From Tumebacillus algifaecis (GTDB lineage: Bacteria; Bacillota; Bacilli; Tumebacillales; Tumebacillaceae), in contig NZ_CP022657.1 in the NCBI RefSeq assembly GCF_002243515.1, forward strand, positions 30,001 to 94,000: a stretch of 64,000 nt of DNA. The letters run 5' to 3'. The notes beneath the pieces are model-generated. The model did no database searches and was not told where the DNA came from. It saw only the letters and a program-made list of their open reading frames with translations. How positions within the stretch are numbered: the first letter of the stretch is position 1; every line of letters starts with the position of its first letter. Below are positions 12,126-21,195 of this stretch, piece after piece. A program made the position numbers and the translations under genes.

Positions 12126-12884
12126 TTGTTTCAACGAATGAAGATTCCTGTCACCCTGATGCTGCTTGCTGTCATGATGACCGGCTGTGGCACCAACGCA
12201 GACGGCACACTGGACAGAAGCGGTTTTTGGGGCAAGTTTGTCGGTATCGTTTCGGACGGACTTGACTATTTTTACGAGCTGACTACAGACTACGGGATCG
12301 CGATCCTGATCGTGACCCTGATCGTCCGCATCATCACGCTGCCGCTGATGATCAAACAGATCCGCTATACCAAGGTCATGCAACAACTCTCGCCGGAACT
12401 GACGAAGATCCGCGAAAAGTACAAAGATGACAAGCAAAAAATCAACGAAGAAACGATGAAGCTGTTCCAGCAGTACAACGCGAACCCGCTGGCCGGCTGT
12501 TTCCCGATTTTGGTGCAGATGCCGATTTTGCTCGCGCTGTACCAAGCGATCAATAGCAACCAAGCTTTGAAGGAACATGAATTCCTCGGGATTCTGCTCT
12601 TGTCGAGCACGCAGTCGATCGAAAACATCATCCTCGCCGTTCTCGCGGCGGGTACCACCTACATCCAATCGAAGATGTCGATGGTCAACAACGACCCGAA
12701 CACGAAGATCATGATCGCGATCATGCCGCTGATGATCGGTTTCTTCACTTGGCAATTCCCGGCGGCACTCGGTCTGTACTGGATTTTCTCGAACATCCTG
12801 ACCATCGTTCAGACCTACTTCACCAAAGGGATCAAAGCACCTAACGCTCCGGCTGCTCCAGCTCCAGGGGGCAAAAAGAAATGA
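12126..12884 (+). CDS. yidC: Membrane protein insertase YidC / SpoIIIJ
   Basis: 252-residue insertase of the YidC/Oxa1/Alb3 family. The N-terminus has a lipoprotein signal ending at cysteine (MMTGCGTN). The conserved core shows DYGIAILIVTLIVRIITLPL, five hydrophobic segments and the GCFPILVQMPIL region, ending in a basic tail (GGKKK). SpoIIIJ paralogs insert membrane proteins and are needed for forespore sigma-G activation in Bacillus. The start is a TTG with GGAGGGG upstream. It overlaps jag by 4 bp. Confidence 0.96.
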   Translation: MFQRMKIPVTLMLLAVMMTGCGTNADGTLDRSGFWGKFVGIVSDGLDYFYELTTDYGIAILIVTLIVRIITLPLMIKQIRYTKVMQQLSPELTKIREKYKDDKQKINEETMKLFQQYNANPLAGCFPILVQMPILLALYQAINSNQALKEHEFLGILLLSSTQSIENIILAVLAAGTTYIQSKMSMVNNDPNTKIMIAIMPLMIGFFTWQFPAALGLYWIFSNILTIVQTYFTKGIKAPNAPAAPAPGGKKK

Positions 12885-13570
12885 AAAAGCTGATCACAAC
12901 GGGAAAAACGGTTGAACTCGCAACCGAGTTGGCTCTAAAAAAATTGGGCGTCTCCCGAGATCGCGTAACCGTAACCGTTTTGACACAGCCTAGCCGCGGT
13001 TTTTTTGGACTCTTTGGCACTCGGGATGCAGAGGTGGAAGTAGAACTTCTTCAGCTCGACCCGATGGAGGAGACGATCAAATTTCTCCGTGATGTATTGG
13101 AGTCGATGTCGATCAAGCAGGTCGGCATCGACGTGGAACAAGAAAGCGATACGCAGTATCTGATCAAGTTGTCTGGCGAGTCGATCGGCATTTTGATCGG
13201 TCGCCGCGGCACAACGCTCGATGCGATGCAATACTTGGTCAACCTGGTGGCGAACAAGCACAGCGAGCGCTTTTTGAAAATTGTGCTCGATGCAGAAGAA
13301 TACCGCTTGCGCCGCAAAGAGACTTTGGAGCGTCTGGCCGAACGGTTGGCGAACAAGGCGCTGATGCAAAAGCGTGAGATCATGCTCGAACCGATGTCAC
13401 CAACTGAGCGCAAAGTGATTCATTCCTACTTGCAACACCGTGAGGATGTGGTCACGTTCTCGCATGGAGATGAGCCGCATCGCAAAGTGGTGATCTCGCC
13501 CAAGGGTAAGAAGGGTGAGCACGCTCGTGAGCGGGGCAGTCGCCGGACTTCTTCTAAACATCGTTCGTAA
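12881..13570 (+). CDS. jag: RNA-binding protein Jag/KhpB (SpoIIIJ-associated)
   Basis: 229 residues in the standard order: Jag-N domain (LITTGKTVELATELALKKLG), KH domain with GILIGRRGTTLDAMQYLV, and R3H domain with EPMSPTERKVIHSYLQ. KhpB binds RNA together with KhpA and affects cell elongation and division in other Firmicutes. It is translationally coupled to yidC through an ATGA overlap. A strong terminator follows. Confidence 0.96.
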   Translation: MKKLITTGKTVELATELALKKLGVSRDRVTVTVLTQPSRGFFGLFGTRDAEVEVELLQLDPMEETIKFLRDVLESMSIKQVGIDVEQESDTQYLIKLSGESIGILIGRRGTTLDAMQYLVNLVANKHSERFLKIVLDAEEYRLRRKETLERLAERLANKALMQKREIMLEPMSPTERKVIHSYLQHREDVVTFSHGDEPHRKVVISPKGKKGEHARERGSRRTSSKHRS

Positions 13571-13580
13571 CTACGCATGC

Positions 13581-13617
13581 AAAGAGCTTTGTGGATAACC
13601 CACAGAGCTCTTTTTTT
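13581..13617 (+). terminator. Terminator of the rpmH-jag cluster
   Basis: A 12-bp stem with one G-U pair (AGAGCTTTGTGG / CCACAGAGCTCT) is followed by seven T. A perfect DnaA box (13590-13598) falls within the hairpin. Confidence 0.88.
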
Positions 13618-13642
13618 GTGTTTTTTTATCCACATGTGGATA
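13590..13642. promoter_or_regulatory. DnaA-box cluster in the jag-mnmE spacer
   Basis: Perfect DnaA boxes TGTGGATAA (13590-13598) and TTATCCACA (13626-13634), the latter forming the 16-bp palindrome TATCCACATGTGGATA (13627-13642). Another perfect box, TGTGGATAA, occurs inside mnmE near 13835. These lie 2.5-3 kb from oriC in the mnmE promoter region. A role as a DnaA-responsive operator or DnaA titration site is inference. Confidence 0.65.
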
Positions 13643-13738
13643 GTTTTTGAGCTTTTGCTGAGCTATGATAGAATGGTTATGCACATCGTCTCGAACGGGT
13701 AAGCTAAACGGGAAGTGGATAAGTTGGGAGAGAAATGC

Positions 13739-15118
13739 ATGAATCAGTTTGATACGGTTGCGGCGATTGCGACAGCGCTCGGAGAAGGTAGTATCGCGAT
13801 CATTCGCGTCTCCGGCAGTGAGGCAATCCCGATTGTGGATAAACTTTATCGCGGTAAAACAAAGCTGTGCACGGTGGACAGCCACACATTTAATTACGGC
13901 CACATCGTTGACCCAGAGACGGGCGAGCGTGTCGATGAGGTTTTTTGTGCCGTTTTAAAAGCGCCACGTACATACACCGGTGAGGACGTGGTGGAGATCC
14001 AAGGGCACGGCGGCATCGTGGCGGTGCAGCGCGTGTTGCGCTTGGTGTTGAACCACGGAGCACGGCTGGCCGAACCTGGCGAATTTACGAAACGCGCGTT
14101 TCTAAGCGGTCGGATCGACCTGTCCCAGGCCGAAGCGGTCATCGACGTGATCCGCTCGAAAACGGATATGGCGATGAAAGTTGCGCTTAGCCAAGTGGAA
14201 GGTCAACTGTCCGACAAGATTCGATCACTCCGCCAAAAGATGGTCGAGATGCTCGCCCATATCGAAGTGACGATCGACTATCCGGAGCATGATGTCGAAG
14301 ATGTGACCACGCAACATGTGATCCGTGAAGGGCATTCGGTCGTCGCAGAGATCGAAAAGTTGCTGGCAGGTGCCACGACAGGTAAAATTTTGCGCGAAGG
14401 GTTGAACACAGTGATCATCGGCAAGCCGAACGTCGGCAAGTCGTCGCTGCTCAATGCCCTTTCGCGCACCAACCGTGCGATCGTCACCGACATTCCTGGA
14501 ACGACCCGCGATATTTTGGAAGAGATGATCAACCTGCGCGGCATTCCGCTGAACATCATCGACACGGCGGGCATTCGGGAAACGGAAGATGTGGTCGAGA
14601 AGATCGGGGTCGAGCGCTCGCGTTCTGCGCTGAATCAGGCCGACCTGGTCCTGTTTATGGTGGATGCCTCGCGCCCACTGGAAGCGGTCGATCGCGAGCT
14701 GTTGGCAGCGGTCGCACCCTATCCGGCCATTTTGATCCTGAACAAGTTGGATCTGCCGCGTCAGGTGGATGGGGAGGAGCTTGGCAGGCTGGCCGCTGGC
14801 AAGCGGATCGTCGAAACCTCGGTAGCCTCAGGTGAAGGGCTGGAGCAGCTCGAAGCGGCGGTGGAGGAGCTGTTCTTGTCTGGTGGAATCGAGGGCAAGG
14901 AAGGTACTTATGTTTCGAATGCGCGCCATGTGGCGCTGTTGGAAAAAGGCATGCGCGAGATGCGAGAAGCCCTCCACTCAGCAGAGGTGGGGATGACGCT
15001 CGATCTGGTCGCGGTCGATGTGAAAAACTGTTGGATGTCGCTGGGAGAAGTGATCGGGGAAGCGGTCGGCGAAGATTTGCTCGACCAGATTTTCTCGCAA
15101 TTCTGCCTGGGGAAATAG
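13739..15118 (+). CDS. mnmE: tRNA modification GTPase MnmE
   Basis: 459 residues, the same length as Bacillus MnmE. Potassium-dependent GTPase that works with MnmG to install the cmnm5 group on wobble U34 of tRNAs. The N-terminal tetrahydrofolate-binding domain begins MNQFDTVAAIATALGEGSIA; the G domain has GKPNVGKSSLLN, DTAGIRET and NKLD; the C-terminus is the conserved FCLGK. I start at the ATG at 13739 (GGGAGAG upstream) and not 8 codons earlier. Only 12 bp separate it from mnmG. Confidence 0.97.
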   Translation: MNQFDTVAAIATALGEGSIAIIRVSGSEAIPIVDKLYRGKTKLCTVDSHTFNYGHIVDPETGERVDEVFCAVLKAPRTYTGEDVVEIQGHGGIVAVQRVLRLVLNHGARLAEPGEFTKRAFLSGRIDLSQAEAVIDVIRSKTDMAMKVALSQVEGQLSDKIRSLRQKMVEMLAHIEVTIDYPEHDVEDVTTQHVIREGHSVVAEIEKLLAGATTGKILREGLNTVIIGKPNVGKSSLLNALSRTNRAIVTDIPGTTRDILEEMINLRGIPLNIIDTAGIRETEDVVEKIGVERSRSALNQADLVLFMVDASRPLEAVDRELLAAVAPYPAILILNKLDLPRQVDGEELGRLAAGKRIVETSVASGEGLEQLEAAVEELFLSGGIEGKEGTYVSNARHVALLEKGMREMREALHSAEVGMTLDLVAVDVKNCWMSLGEVIGEAVGEDLLDQIFSQFCLGK

Positions 15119-15130
15119 GAGGGAACCAAC

Positions 15131-17017
15131 ATGCGTTATGAGGCTGGACAATATGAGGTCATCGTCGTCGGGGCCGGACATGCCGGTGTCGAAGCAGCGC
15201 TGGCTACCGCTCGTCTGGGATGTAAGACGCTGATGCTGACGATCTCGCTCGATACGATCGCCTATATGCCGTGTAACCCGGCCGTTGGCGGCCCGGCGAA
15301 AGGTAATGTCGTGCGCGAGATCGATGCGCTCGGCGGCGAAATGGGACGCAACACCGATCTGACCTTTCTGCAAATGCGTCTGCTCAACACGGGCAAAGGC
15401 CCGGCGGTGCACGCGCTGCGGGCGCAGGCCGATAAATTTTATTATTCGCACCGCATGAAAGAAACGGTGGAAGCGACGCACAACTTGACGGTGCGCCAAG
15501 GCATGGTCGATGAGTTGCTTTCAGAAAATGGACGCATCACTGGCGTTGTCACGCAAAGCGGGGCGATCTACAGAGCGAGAGCGGTTGTCGTCACCACCGG
15601 CACTTACTTGCGCGGGAAGATCATCATGGGCGAAGTTCAATACCAAGGCGGTCCGAGCGGGCAGTTGCCATCGCTCAAACTGACCGATTCGCTGCTCGAT
15701 CACGGCTTCCAACTCGCTCGCTTCAAGACGGGGACGCCGCCGCGCGTACATCGCGATACGATCGATTTTTCGGCGACAGAGATCCAGCCGGGCGATGATC
15801 AGTTTTACCATTTCCAATTTTCCGATGAGGTCGAGCCGCGCGAGCAGATGCCGTGCTGGTTGACCTATACGAATGAAAACACGCATGCGGTCATCCAGGA
15901 AAACCTGCACCGCTCGCCGATGTTTTCAGGCGTCATCGAAGGTACGGGCCCGCGCTATTGCCCGTCGATCGAAGACAAGATCGTCCGTTTTGCGGAGCGC
16001 CCCTCGCACCAGATCTTCTTGGAGCCGGAAGGACGTCACACGGCAGAGTATTATGTGCAAGGGCTCTCGACCTCTTTGCCAGAAGAGGTGCAATTGCGGA
16101 TGTTGCGCACGATCAAAGGCTTGGAACGTGCGGAGATGATGCGTCCAGGCTATGCGATCGAGTACGATGCGATCGTACCGACGCAACTTCAACTGACCCT
16201 GATGACCAAAGAGGTGGAAGGTCTGTTCACAGCTGGCCAGATCAACGGCACCTCAGGTTATGAGGAAGCGGCCGGGCAAGGTCTGGTCGCAGGGATCAAC
16301 GCGGCGATGCACGTGCAGGAGCGCGATCCGGTGATCTTAGATCGCTCCGATGCGTACATTGCGGTAATGATCGACGATCTGGTCACCAAAGGCACCAACG
16401 AGCCCTATCGCTTGCTCACCTCGCGTGCCGAGTATCGCTTGATCTTGCGCAATGACAATGCCGACTTGCGCTTGATGGAAATCGGTCACAAGATCGGTTT
16501 GCTGTCCGATCAGCGTTTTGCCCGCTTCTTGCAGAAAAAAGAAGCGATCGAGCGCGAGAAAGGTCGTCTGCGTACAACCCGTGTGAAAGCGGGTGAGATC
16601 AATGGCAAATTGGCCGAACTCGGTTCGGCACCGATTGCCGACGCTGTCACGTTGGAGCAGCTGTTGCGCCGCCCAGAAGTGGGGTACGACATGCTCGCCG
16701 AACTCGCACCATCGCCAGAAGAACTGCATCCAGAAGTGAGGGAGCAGGTCGAAATTCAAACCAAGTATGCAGGATATATCGATAAATCGTACCAACAGAT
16801 CGAAAAGCAGAAGAAGCTGGAAATAAAATTGATCCCTGACGACATCGACTACAGTGTGGTCAAAGGGCTGTCCACCGAGTCCCGCGAAAAGATGAGCAAA
16901 ATCCGACCGCGCTCCATCGGTCAGGCATCGCGCATCTCGGGCGTCAATCCGGCTGATATTTCAATTTTGATGGTCTATTTGGAAACGCACGGGAAGAGGA
17001 GTGTCGCAAATGCATGA
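15131..17017 (+). CDS. mnmG: tRNA uridine-5-carboxymethylaminomethyl modification enzyme MnmG
   Basis: 628-residue FAD enzyme (GidA), the partner of MnmE in U34 modification. The dinucleotide motif is [14 protein letters not shown] near the N-terminus. Family signatures [12 protein letters not shown] and [13 protein letters not shown] are present, followed by the helical C-terminal domain that contacts MnmE. AGGAGGG precedes the ATG. Its 3' end overlaps rsmG by 8 bp. Confidence 0.98.
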   Translation: MRYEAGQYEVIVVGAGHAGVEAALATARLGCKTLMLTISLDTIAYMPCNPAVGGPAKGNVVREIDALGGEMGRNTDLTFLQMRLLNTGKGPAVHALRAQADKFYYSHRMKETVEATHNLTVRQGMVDELLSENGRITGVVTQSGAIYRARAVVVTTGTYLRGKIIMGEVQYQGGPSGQLPSLKLTDSLLDHGFQLARFKTGTPPRVHRDTIDFSATEIQPGDDQFYHFQFSDEVEPREQMPCWLTYTNENTHAVIQENLHRSPMFSGVIEGTGPRYCPSIEDKIVRFAERPSHQIFLEPEGRHTAEYYVQGLSTSLPEEVQLRMLRTIKGLERAEMMRPGYAIEYDAIVPTQLQLTLMTKEVEGLFTAGQINGTSGYEEAAGQGLVAGINAAMHVQERDPVILDRSDAYIAVMIDDLVTKGTNEPYRLLTSRAEYRLILRNDNADLRLMEIGHKIGLLSDQRFARFLQKKEAIEREKGRLRTTRVKAGEINGKLAELGSAPIADAVTLEQLLRRPEVGYDMLAELAPSPEELHPEVREQVEIQTKYAGYIDKSYQQIEKQKKLEIKLIPDDIDYSVVKGLSTESREKMSKIRPRSIGQASRISGVNPADISILMVYLETHGKRSVANA

Positions 17018-17729
17018 GGTGCAAGCCTCTTTCAGGCAGGAAGTCGAAAAACTGGGCATCGCACTGACCGATGAGCAGATGGTCCAGTATGAGACCTATT
17101 TTACATGGCTGGTCGAGTGGAATGAAAAGATGAACTTGACGGCGATCACCGATGCACAAGGCGTTTATTTTAAGCATTTTTATGATTCGCTCACCTTGCT
17201 GTCTGTGCCGCAGTTTGCACAAAAAGGCACGTTGCTCGATGTGGGGGCAGGTGCGGGTTTCCCATCGCTGCCGGTACACATCGCGGCACCCGAGCTACAA
17301 GTGACGGTGCTCGATTCGCTGAACAAGCGGATCGGATTTTTAAATGAATTAGCTGTTGCGTTAGAAGTGAAAAGCTTTAAAGCGATGCATGGGCGAGCAG
17401 AAGACTTTGCGAAGCCAGGTCAGTTGCGCGGGCAGTTTGCGCAGGTCACGGCCCGTGCAGTGGCACGCTTGAATGTGCTGTTGGAACTGTGTTTGCCGTA
17501 TGTGCAAGTCGGTGGACATTTTTTCGCCATGAAGGGGCCGGATGCACAAAACGAAGTGGCCGAGGCGAAAAAAGCGCTCGATCTGCTCGGGGGGCGGGTG
17601 GTCGATGTGGTCAAAACATCGTTGCCCGTCGAAGAGGGGGAGCGCAACATCATCATCGTTGAAAAAGTCAAAGCAACGCCTAAACAATATCCGCGCAAAG
17701 CGGGCACCCCGTCCAAAAGTCCGCTTTGA
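17010..17729 (+). CDS. rsmG: 16S rRNA (guanine527-N7)-methyltransferase RsmG
   Basis: 239 residues, identical in length to Bacillus RsmG (GidB). It methylates G527 of 16S rRNA; loss gives low-level streptomycin resistance in other species. The SAM-binding loop is [16 protein letters not shown] chose the ATG at 17010 (AGAGGAG 8 bases upstream), which overlaps the mnmG end, over a GTG three codons earlier. The mnmE-mnmG-rsmG-noc order is conserved in Bacilli. Confidence 0.96.
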   Translation: MHEVQASFRQEVEKLGIALTDEQMVQYETYFTWLVEWNEKMNLTAITDAQGVYFKHFYDSLTLLSVPQFAQKGTLLDVGAGAGFPSLPVHIAAPELQVTVLDSLNKRIGFLNELAVALEVKSFKAMHGRAEDFAKPGQLRGQFAQVTARAVARLNVLLELCLPYVQVGGHFFAMKGPDAQNEVAEAKKALDLLGGRVVDVVKTSLPVEEGERNIIIVEKVKATPKQYPRKAGTPSKSPL

Positions 17730-17866
17730 GCTTCGTCGATTTATGTAAAAAGATAGGAATCTTTGCCCGCTGTGGGGGAAAAGCAGGAAAAATCTACAGG
17801 ATTGACGAAGTAGTTTGAGATTGTTGGAAAAGTTAATTTTGTCGTGCATGTACTAGGAGTAGGTGG

Positions 17867-18736
17867 GTGAATTCGGTGGTGAAAGAGCAATTGTCACGAA
17901 TTTTCGGTCTGGGTGATCGGGATGAAGCGATAACGGAGGTGGCCGGGCAAGGTGCAGCGCACGAAGAGGTGCATCAGGTACCGATCGACCAGATCGTTTC
18001 CAGCCCCTATCAGCCAAGAACGATTTTTGATGATGAACGCATCGAGGAGTTAGCGCAGACAATCCGCACCCACGGGATGATTCAACCGATCGTCGTTCGT
18101 AAAGTCGGCGAAAGATATGAACTGATCGCAGGGGAACGCCGTTGGCGCGCTTGCACGAAGCTCGGCATGGAGACGATCCCTGCCATCATCCGTGAATTGA
18201 CCGATTCGCAGGCCGCTTCGGTCGCGTTGATCGAGAACTTGCAGCGTGAGGGACTGACCGCGATTGAGGAAGCGGTGGCGTATGCGCAACTGCTCGAACT
18301 GCATGGGTTGACACAAGAAAGCTTGGCGCAGCGTTTGGGTAAAGGGCAATCGACGATCGCCAACAAGCTGCGTTTGCTCAATCTTCCGCAAGCGGTGCAG
18401 GAATCCTTGATGGCCCGCAAGATTTCGGAACGTCATGCGCGTGCGCTGTTGGCGCTTGGGCAAGAGGAACTGCAACTGAAGGTGCTCCAGGAAATCGTTG
18501 ATAAAGAATTGAATGTCAAGCAGACCGAAATTCGAGTCAAGGCGCTGCTCGAAGCGCAAGTTCCGGTCAAAAAACCGCGGAAGATCTCGTTCTCCCGTGA
18601 TATTCGACTTGCCGTGAACACGATTCGCCAGTCGCTCGACATGATTGTGCAAAGCGGGATTAACTGCGAAAAAGAAGAAGAAGATCATGAGGACTACTAC
18701 CAATTTGTAATCCGCGTGCCGAAATCAAAATCGTAA
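17867..18736 (+). CDS. noc: Nucleoid occlusion protein Noc
   Basis: 289-residue ParB-family CTPase. The short N-terminal segment before SRIFGLGD resembles the membrane-targeting amphipathic helix of Bacillus Noc. The ParB/Srx CTP-binding core has GERRWRA and NLQREGLT, and a helix-turn-helix follows at [19 protein letters not shown]. Noc prevents FtsZ assembly over the nucleoid. The start is a GTG with AGGAG 7 bases before it. Its position between rsmG and parA distinguishes it from ParB. Confidence 0.93.
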   Translation: MNSVVKEQLSRIFGLGDRDEAITEVAGQGAAHEEVHQVPIDQIVSSPYQPRTIFDDERIEELAQTIRTHGMIQPIVVRKVGERYELIAGERRWRACTKLGMETIPAIIRELTDSQAASVALIENLQREGLTAIEEAVAYAQLLELHGLTQESLAQRLGKGQSTIANKLRLLNLPQAVQESLMARKISERHARALLALGQEELQLKVLQEIVDKELNVKQTEIRVKALLEAQVPVKKPRKISFSRDIRLAVNTIRQSLDMIVQSGINCEKEEEDHEDYYQFVIRVPKSKS

Positions 18737-18778
18737 GCTTTCCTGATTAATTCCTCGCTATATTCAAAATTCATTCCA

Positions 18779-18801
18779 GCAGGCGATTCGCCTGCTTTTT
18801 T
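18779..18801 (+). terminator. Terminator after noc
   Basis: Stem GCAGGCGA/TTCGCCTGC with no real loop beyond the fold-back, followed by six T. It isolates noc from the parAB operon. Confidence 0.85.
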
Positions 18802-18875
18802 GCATGCTACCCTTTTTGCTCTTAATCTTGTAAAATGAAGGATGCGTCTTAACGTTTTGAAAGAAGGTGATGCTC

Positions 18876-19634
18876 ATGGCGAGAGTCATCGCAGTGGCGA
18901 ATCAAAAAGGTGGCGTGGGCAAAACCACGACATCGGTAAATCTCGGTGCTTGCTTGGCCAGTCTTGGCAAGCGCGTGCTTTTGATCGATATCGACCCGCA
19001 GGGGAATACAACCTCCGGAATTGGCATTAATAAAGCGGATGTACGTTATGATATTTACGATGTGTTGATTAACGAAGTGGACGCGAGTGAAGCGGCTACC
19101 GATACGGATGTACCGAACTTAAAAATTCTCCCGGCGACGATTCAACTGGCGGGGGCGGAGATTGAGCTGGTTTCGACGATGTCGCGTGAACTGCGCTTGC
19201 GTCAGGCGTTGCAACCGTTGAAGTCGCAGTATGATTATATGTTGATCGACTGCCCACCGTCGCTCGGATTGCTGACGGTGAACGCTTTGACAGCTTCAGA
19301 CTCCGTTTTGATTCCGATTCAGTGTGAGTATTATGCACTGGAGGGCTTGAGCCAACTGCTGAACACGATTCGGATGGTGCAAAAGCATTTGAACACGACG
19401 CTGGAAATCGAAGGCGTGCTGCTCACAATGTTGGATGCGCGGACGAATCTCGGTTTGCAAGTGATCGAGGAAGTGAAGAAATATTTCCGTGAGAAGGTAT
19501 ACAGCACGGTGATCCCGCGCAATGTGCGGTTGGGAGAAGCACCATCGCATGGTCAATCGATCATCCAGTACGATCCGCGTTCACGTGGCGCGGAAGTGTA
19601 CTTGGAACTCGCGAAGGAAGTGGTCGGAACATGA
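18876..19634 (+). CDS. parA: Chromosome-partitioning ATPase ParA (Soj)
   Basis: 252-residue deviant-Walker ATPase with KGGVGKTTT near residue 11, DIDPQG and IDCPPSLG. With ParB it organises origin segregation and, in Bacillus, modulates DnaA activity and sporulation entry. The start is the ATG at 18876 with AAGAAGGTG upstream; a GTG three codons earlier overlaps the ribosome binding site. It overlaps parB by 4 bp. Confidence 0.97.
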   Translation: MARVIAVANQKGGVGKTTTSVNLGACLASLGKRVLLIDIDPQGNTTSGIGINKADVRYDIYDVLINEVDASEAATDTDVPNLKILPATIQLAGAEIELVSTMSRELRLRQALQPLKSQYDYMLIDCPPSLGLLTVNALTASDSVLIPIQCEYYALEGLSQLLNTIRMVQKHLNTTLEIEGVLLTMLDARTNLGLQVIEEVKKYFREKVYSTVIPRNVRLGEAPSHGQSIIQYDPRSRGAEVYLELAKEVVGT

Positions 19635-20479
19635 ACAAGCGTTCAGGTGGGCTCGGACGGGGATTGGAAGCGATCTTTAACTCGAATCCCAAAGGGGACG
19701 AACCAGTTTCGAGTGTAGCAGTTGCAGAACTGCGACCGAATCCTTATCAGCCGCGTCGTGTGTTTGACGACGAGAAGATTGAGGAATTGGCCGCTTCGAT
19801 TCGTGAGCATGGCGTGATCCAACCGCTGATTGTGCGGGTAGCTGTGCGCGGGTATGAGATTGTCGCAGGCGAACGCCGCCTGCGTGCGTCAAAGCTGGCA
19901 GGGCTAACAGAAGTGCCCGTGGTCGTGCGAGATTTTACTGATCGGCAGATGAATGAGATTGCGCTGATTGAGAATTTGCAGCGCGAAGATTTGAACCCGA
20001 TTGAGGTAGCAGAGGCATATCAGAGCCTGATGGAGAAGTTCGACCTGACGCAGGATGTGTTGGCGAAGAAGGTGGGGCAATCTCGATCACATGTGGCTAA
20101 TATGTTGCGCTTGCTGAACTTGCCGGGGGAGATTCGGGAACATGTTTCACGTGGAACACTGTCGATGGGACATGCCCGTGCACTTCTAGGTTTGCCAGAT
20201 CAGAAGCAGCAGATTGCGTTGGCAGAAAAGGCGATCGATGAGGAATTGTCAGTTCGTCAGGTTGAGCATTTGGTCAATCGGATGCAAAATCTGGGGCAGC
20301 GTGAGACGAAGAAAGCTGTGAAACCGAATCATGTTCTGAAGCAGTATGAAGAGGAGTTTCGGACGCGCTTGGGAACAGGCGTGAAGATTATGCAAGGGAA
20401 GAAGCGCGGAAAGATTGAGATCGAATACTTCTCGACAGATGATTTGGAACGGATCTTGAGTTTGTTGCAGAACTCGTAG
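19631..20479 (+). CDS. parB: Chromosome-partitioning CTPase ParB (Spo0J)
   Basis: 282 residues, Bacillus Spo0J-like. The CTP-binding/sliding domain has GERRLRAS and ENLQREDLN; the parS-recognition helix-turn-helix is LAKKVGQSRSHVANMLRLL; a C-terminal dimerisation domain follows. It loads onto parS and spreads, recruiting SMC to the origin. A parS site lies inside its own coding sequence, as in many Bacillales. It is translationally coupled to parA (ATGA). Confidence 0.97.
   Translation: MNKRSGGLGRGLEAIFNSNPKGDEPVSSVAVAELRPNPYQPRRVFDDEKIEELAASIREHGVIQPLIVRVAVRGYEIVAGERRLRASKLAGLTEVPVVVRDFTDRQMNEIALIENLQREDLNPIEVAEAYQSLMEKFDLTQDVLAKKVGQSRSHVANMLRLLNLPGEIREHVSRGTLSMGHARALLGLPDQKQQIALAEKAIDEELSVRQVEHLVNRMQNLGQRETKKAVKPNHVLKQYEEEFRTRLGTGVKIMQGKKRGKIEIEYFSTDDLERILSLLQNS
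20143..20158. promoter_or_regulatory. parS site 1 (inside parB)
   Basis: TGTTTCACGTGGAACA, one mismatch from the consensus TGTTTCACGTGAAACA. It lies within the parB reading frame, about 9.3 kb from oriC. Confidence 0.92.
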
Positions 20480-20493
20480 TATAGGGCTTGAGA

Positions 20494-20551
20494 TAGCGGA
20501 ACCTTTTGATACTGGTGTTGGTTGATGCCAGTGGATGTGAGGGTTCCGCTA
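20494..20551 (+). terminator. Long hairpin after parB
   Basis: The 10-bp arms TAGCGGAACC (20494-20503) and GGTTCCGCTA (20542-20551) enclose a 38-base loop with its own ACTGG/CCAGT pairing. No T run follows, so it may be an RNA-stability or read-through element and not a simple terminator. Confidence 0.5.
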
Positions 20552-20600
20552 TACGTATATTAAGAGGCATGAGTGATAGGGTGAGTGTTAGGCGGTAGGT

Positions 20601-21082
20601 CCTGATGGAAGAGGTAGTGTGGTTGGAGGGTAAGGCGGTAGGAGAAGGCTGGGTGCCCCAATCGGAGGGGGAAACTCAGTCTGGCTCCGGTGGATCGCCA
20701 AAGGCGGGCGAGTCCAAAGTCGCGTGCCCGACTGTCCTCCTCCTGATGGAAGAGGTAGTGTGGTTGGAGGGAAAGGCGGTAGGAGAAGGCTGGGTGCCCC
20801 ATTCGGTGGTGGAAACTCAGTCTGGCTCCGTTGGATCGCCAAGAGCGGGCGAGTCCAAAGTCGCGCACTAGAATGTCCCTCTCCTGATGAGAAGTATGTT
20901 GTGTGGTTGGTAGGCAGGCGGTAGGAGAAGGCTGGGTGCCCCATTCGGTGGTGGAAACTCAGTCTGGCTCCGTTGGATCGCCAAGAGCGGGCGAGTCCAA
21001 AGTCGCGTGCCCGACTGTCCTCCTCCTAATGGAAAGTAGGTTATGTGGTGTAGAAGGCAGGCAGTAAGGAGTCCTCCCGCTA
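20601..21082. repeat. 141-bp tandem repeat, about 3.4 copies
   Basis: Units begin at 20601, 20742, 20883 and 21026 (the last partial), each with the landmark AAACTCAGTCTGGCTCC at 20672, 20813 and 20955. Copies differ at a modest number of positions. The unit contains a foldable element with TTGGA and TCCAA arms around GCCAAAGGCGGGCGA. Open frames cross it on both strands with no start or codon signature, so I regard it as noncoding. It fills most of the 715-bp parB to cysteine-desulfurase gap. Confidence 0.85.
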
Positions 21083-21195
21083 CTGTTTGGTGGATAATGG
21101 AAACGGGAGATGGATTTCTACTCATTTTGGGATATGGTATGCTGGATGGGCTTCCGTGTAGGAATCGATGGGGATGATCGAGGAGGTTGGGTGCT

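Noticed and set aside
20588-21125. Several 60-118 codon frames on both strands
   Set aside because: They are produced by the 141-bp tandem repeats and have no start context.
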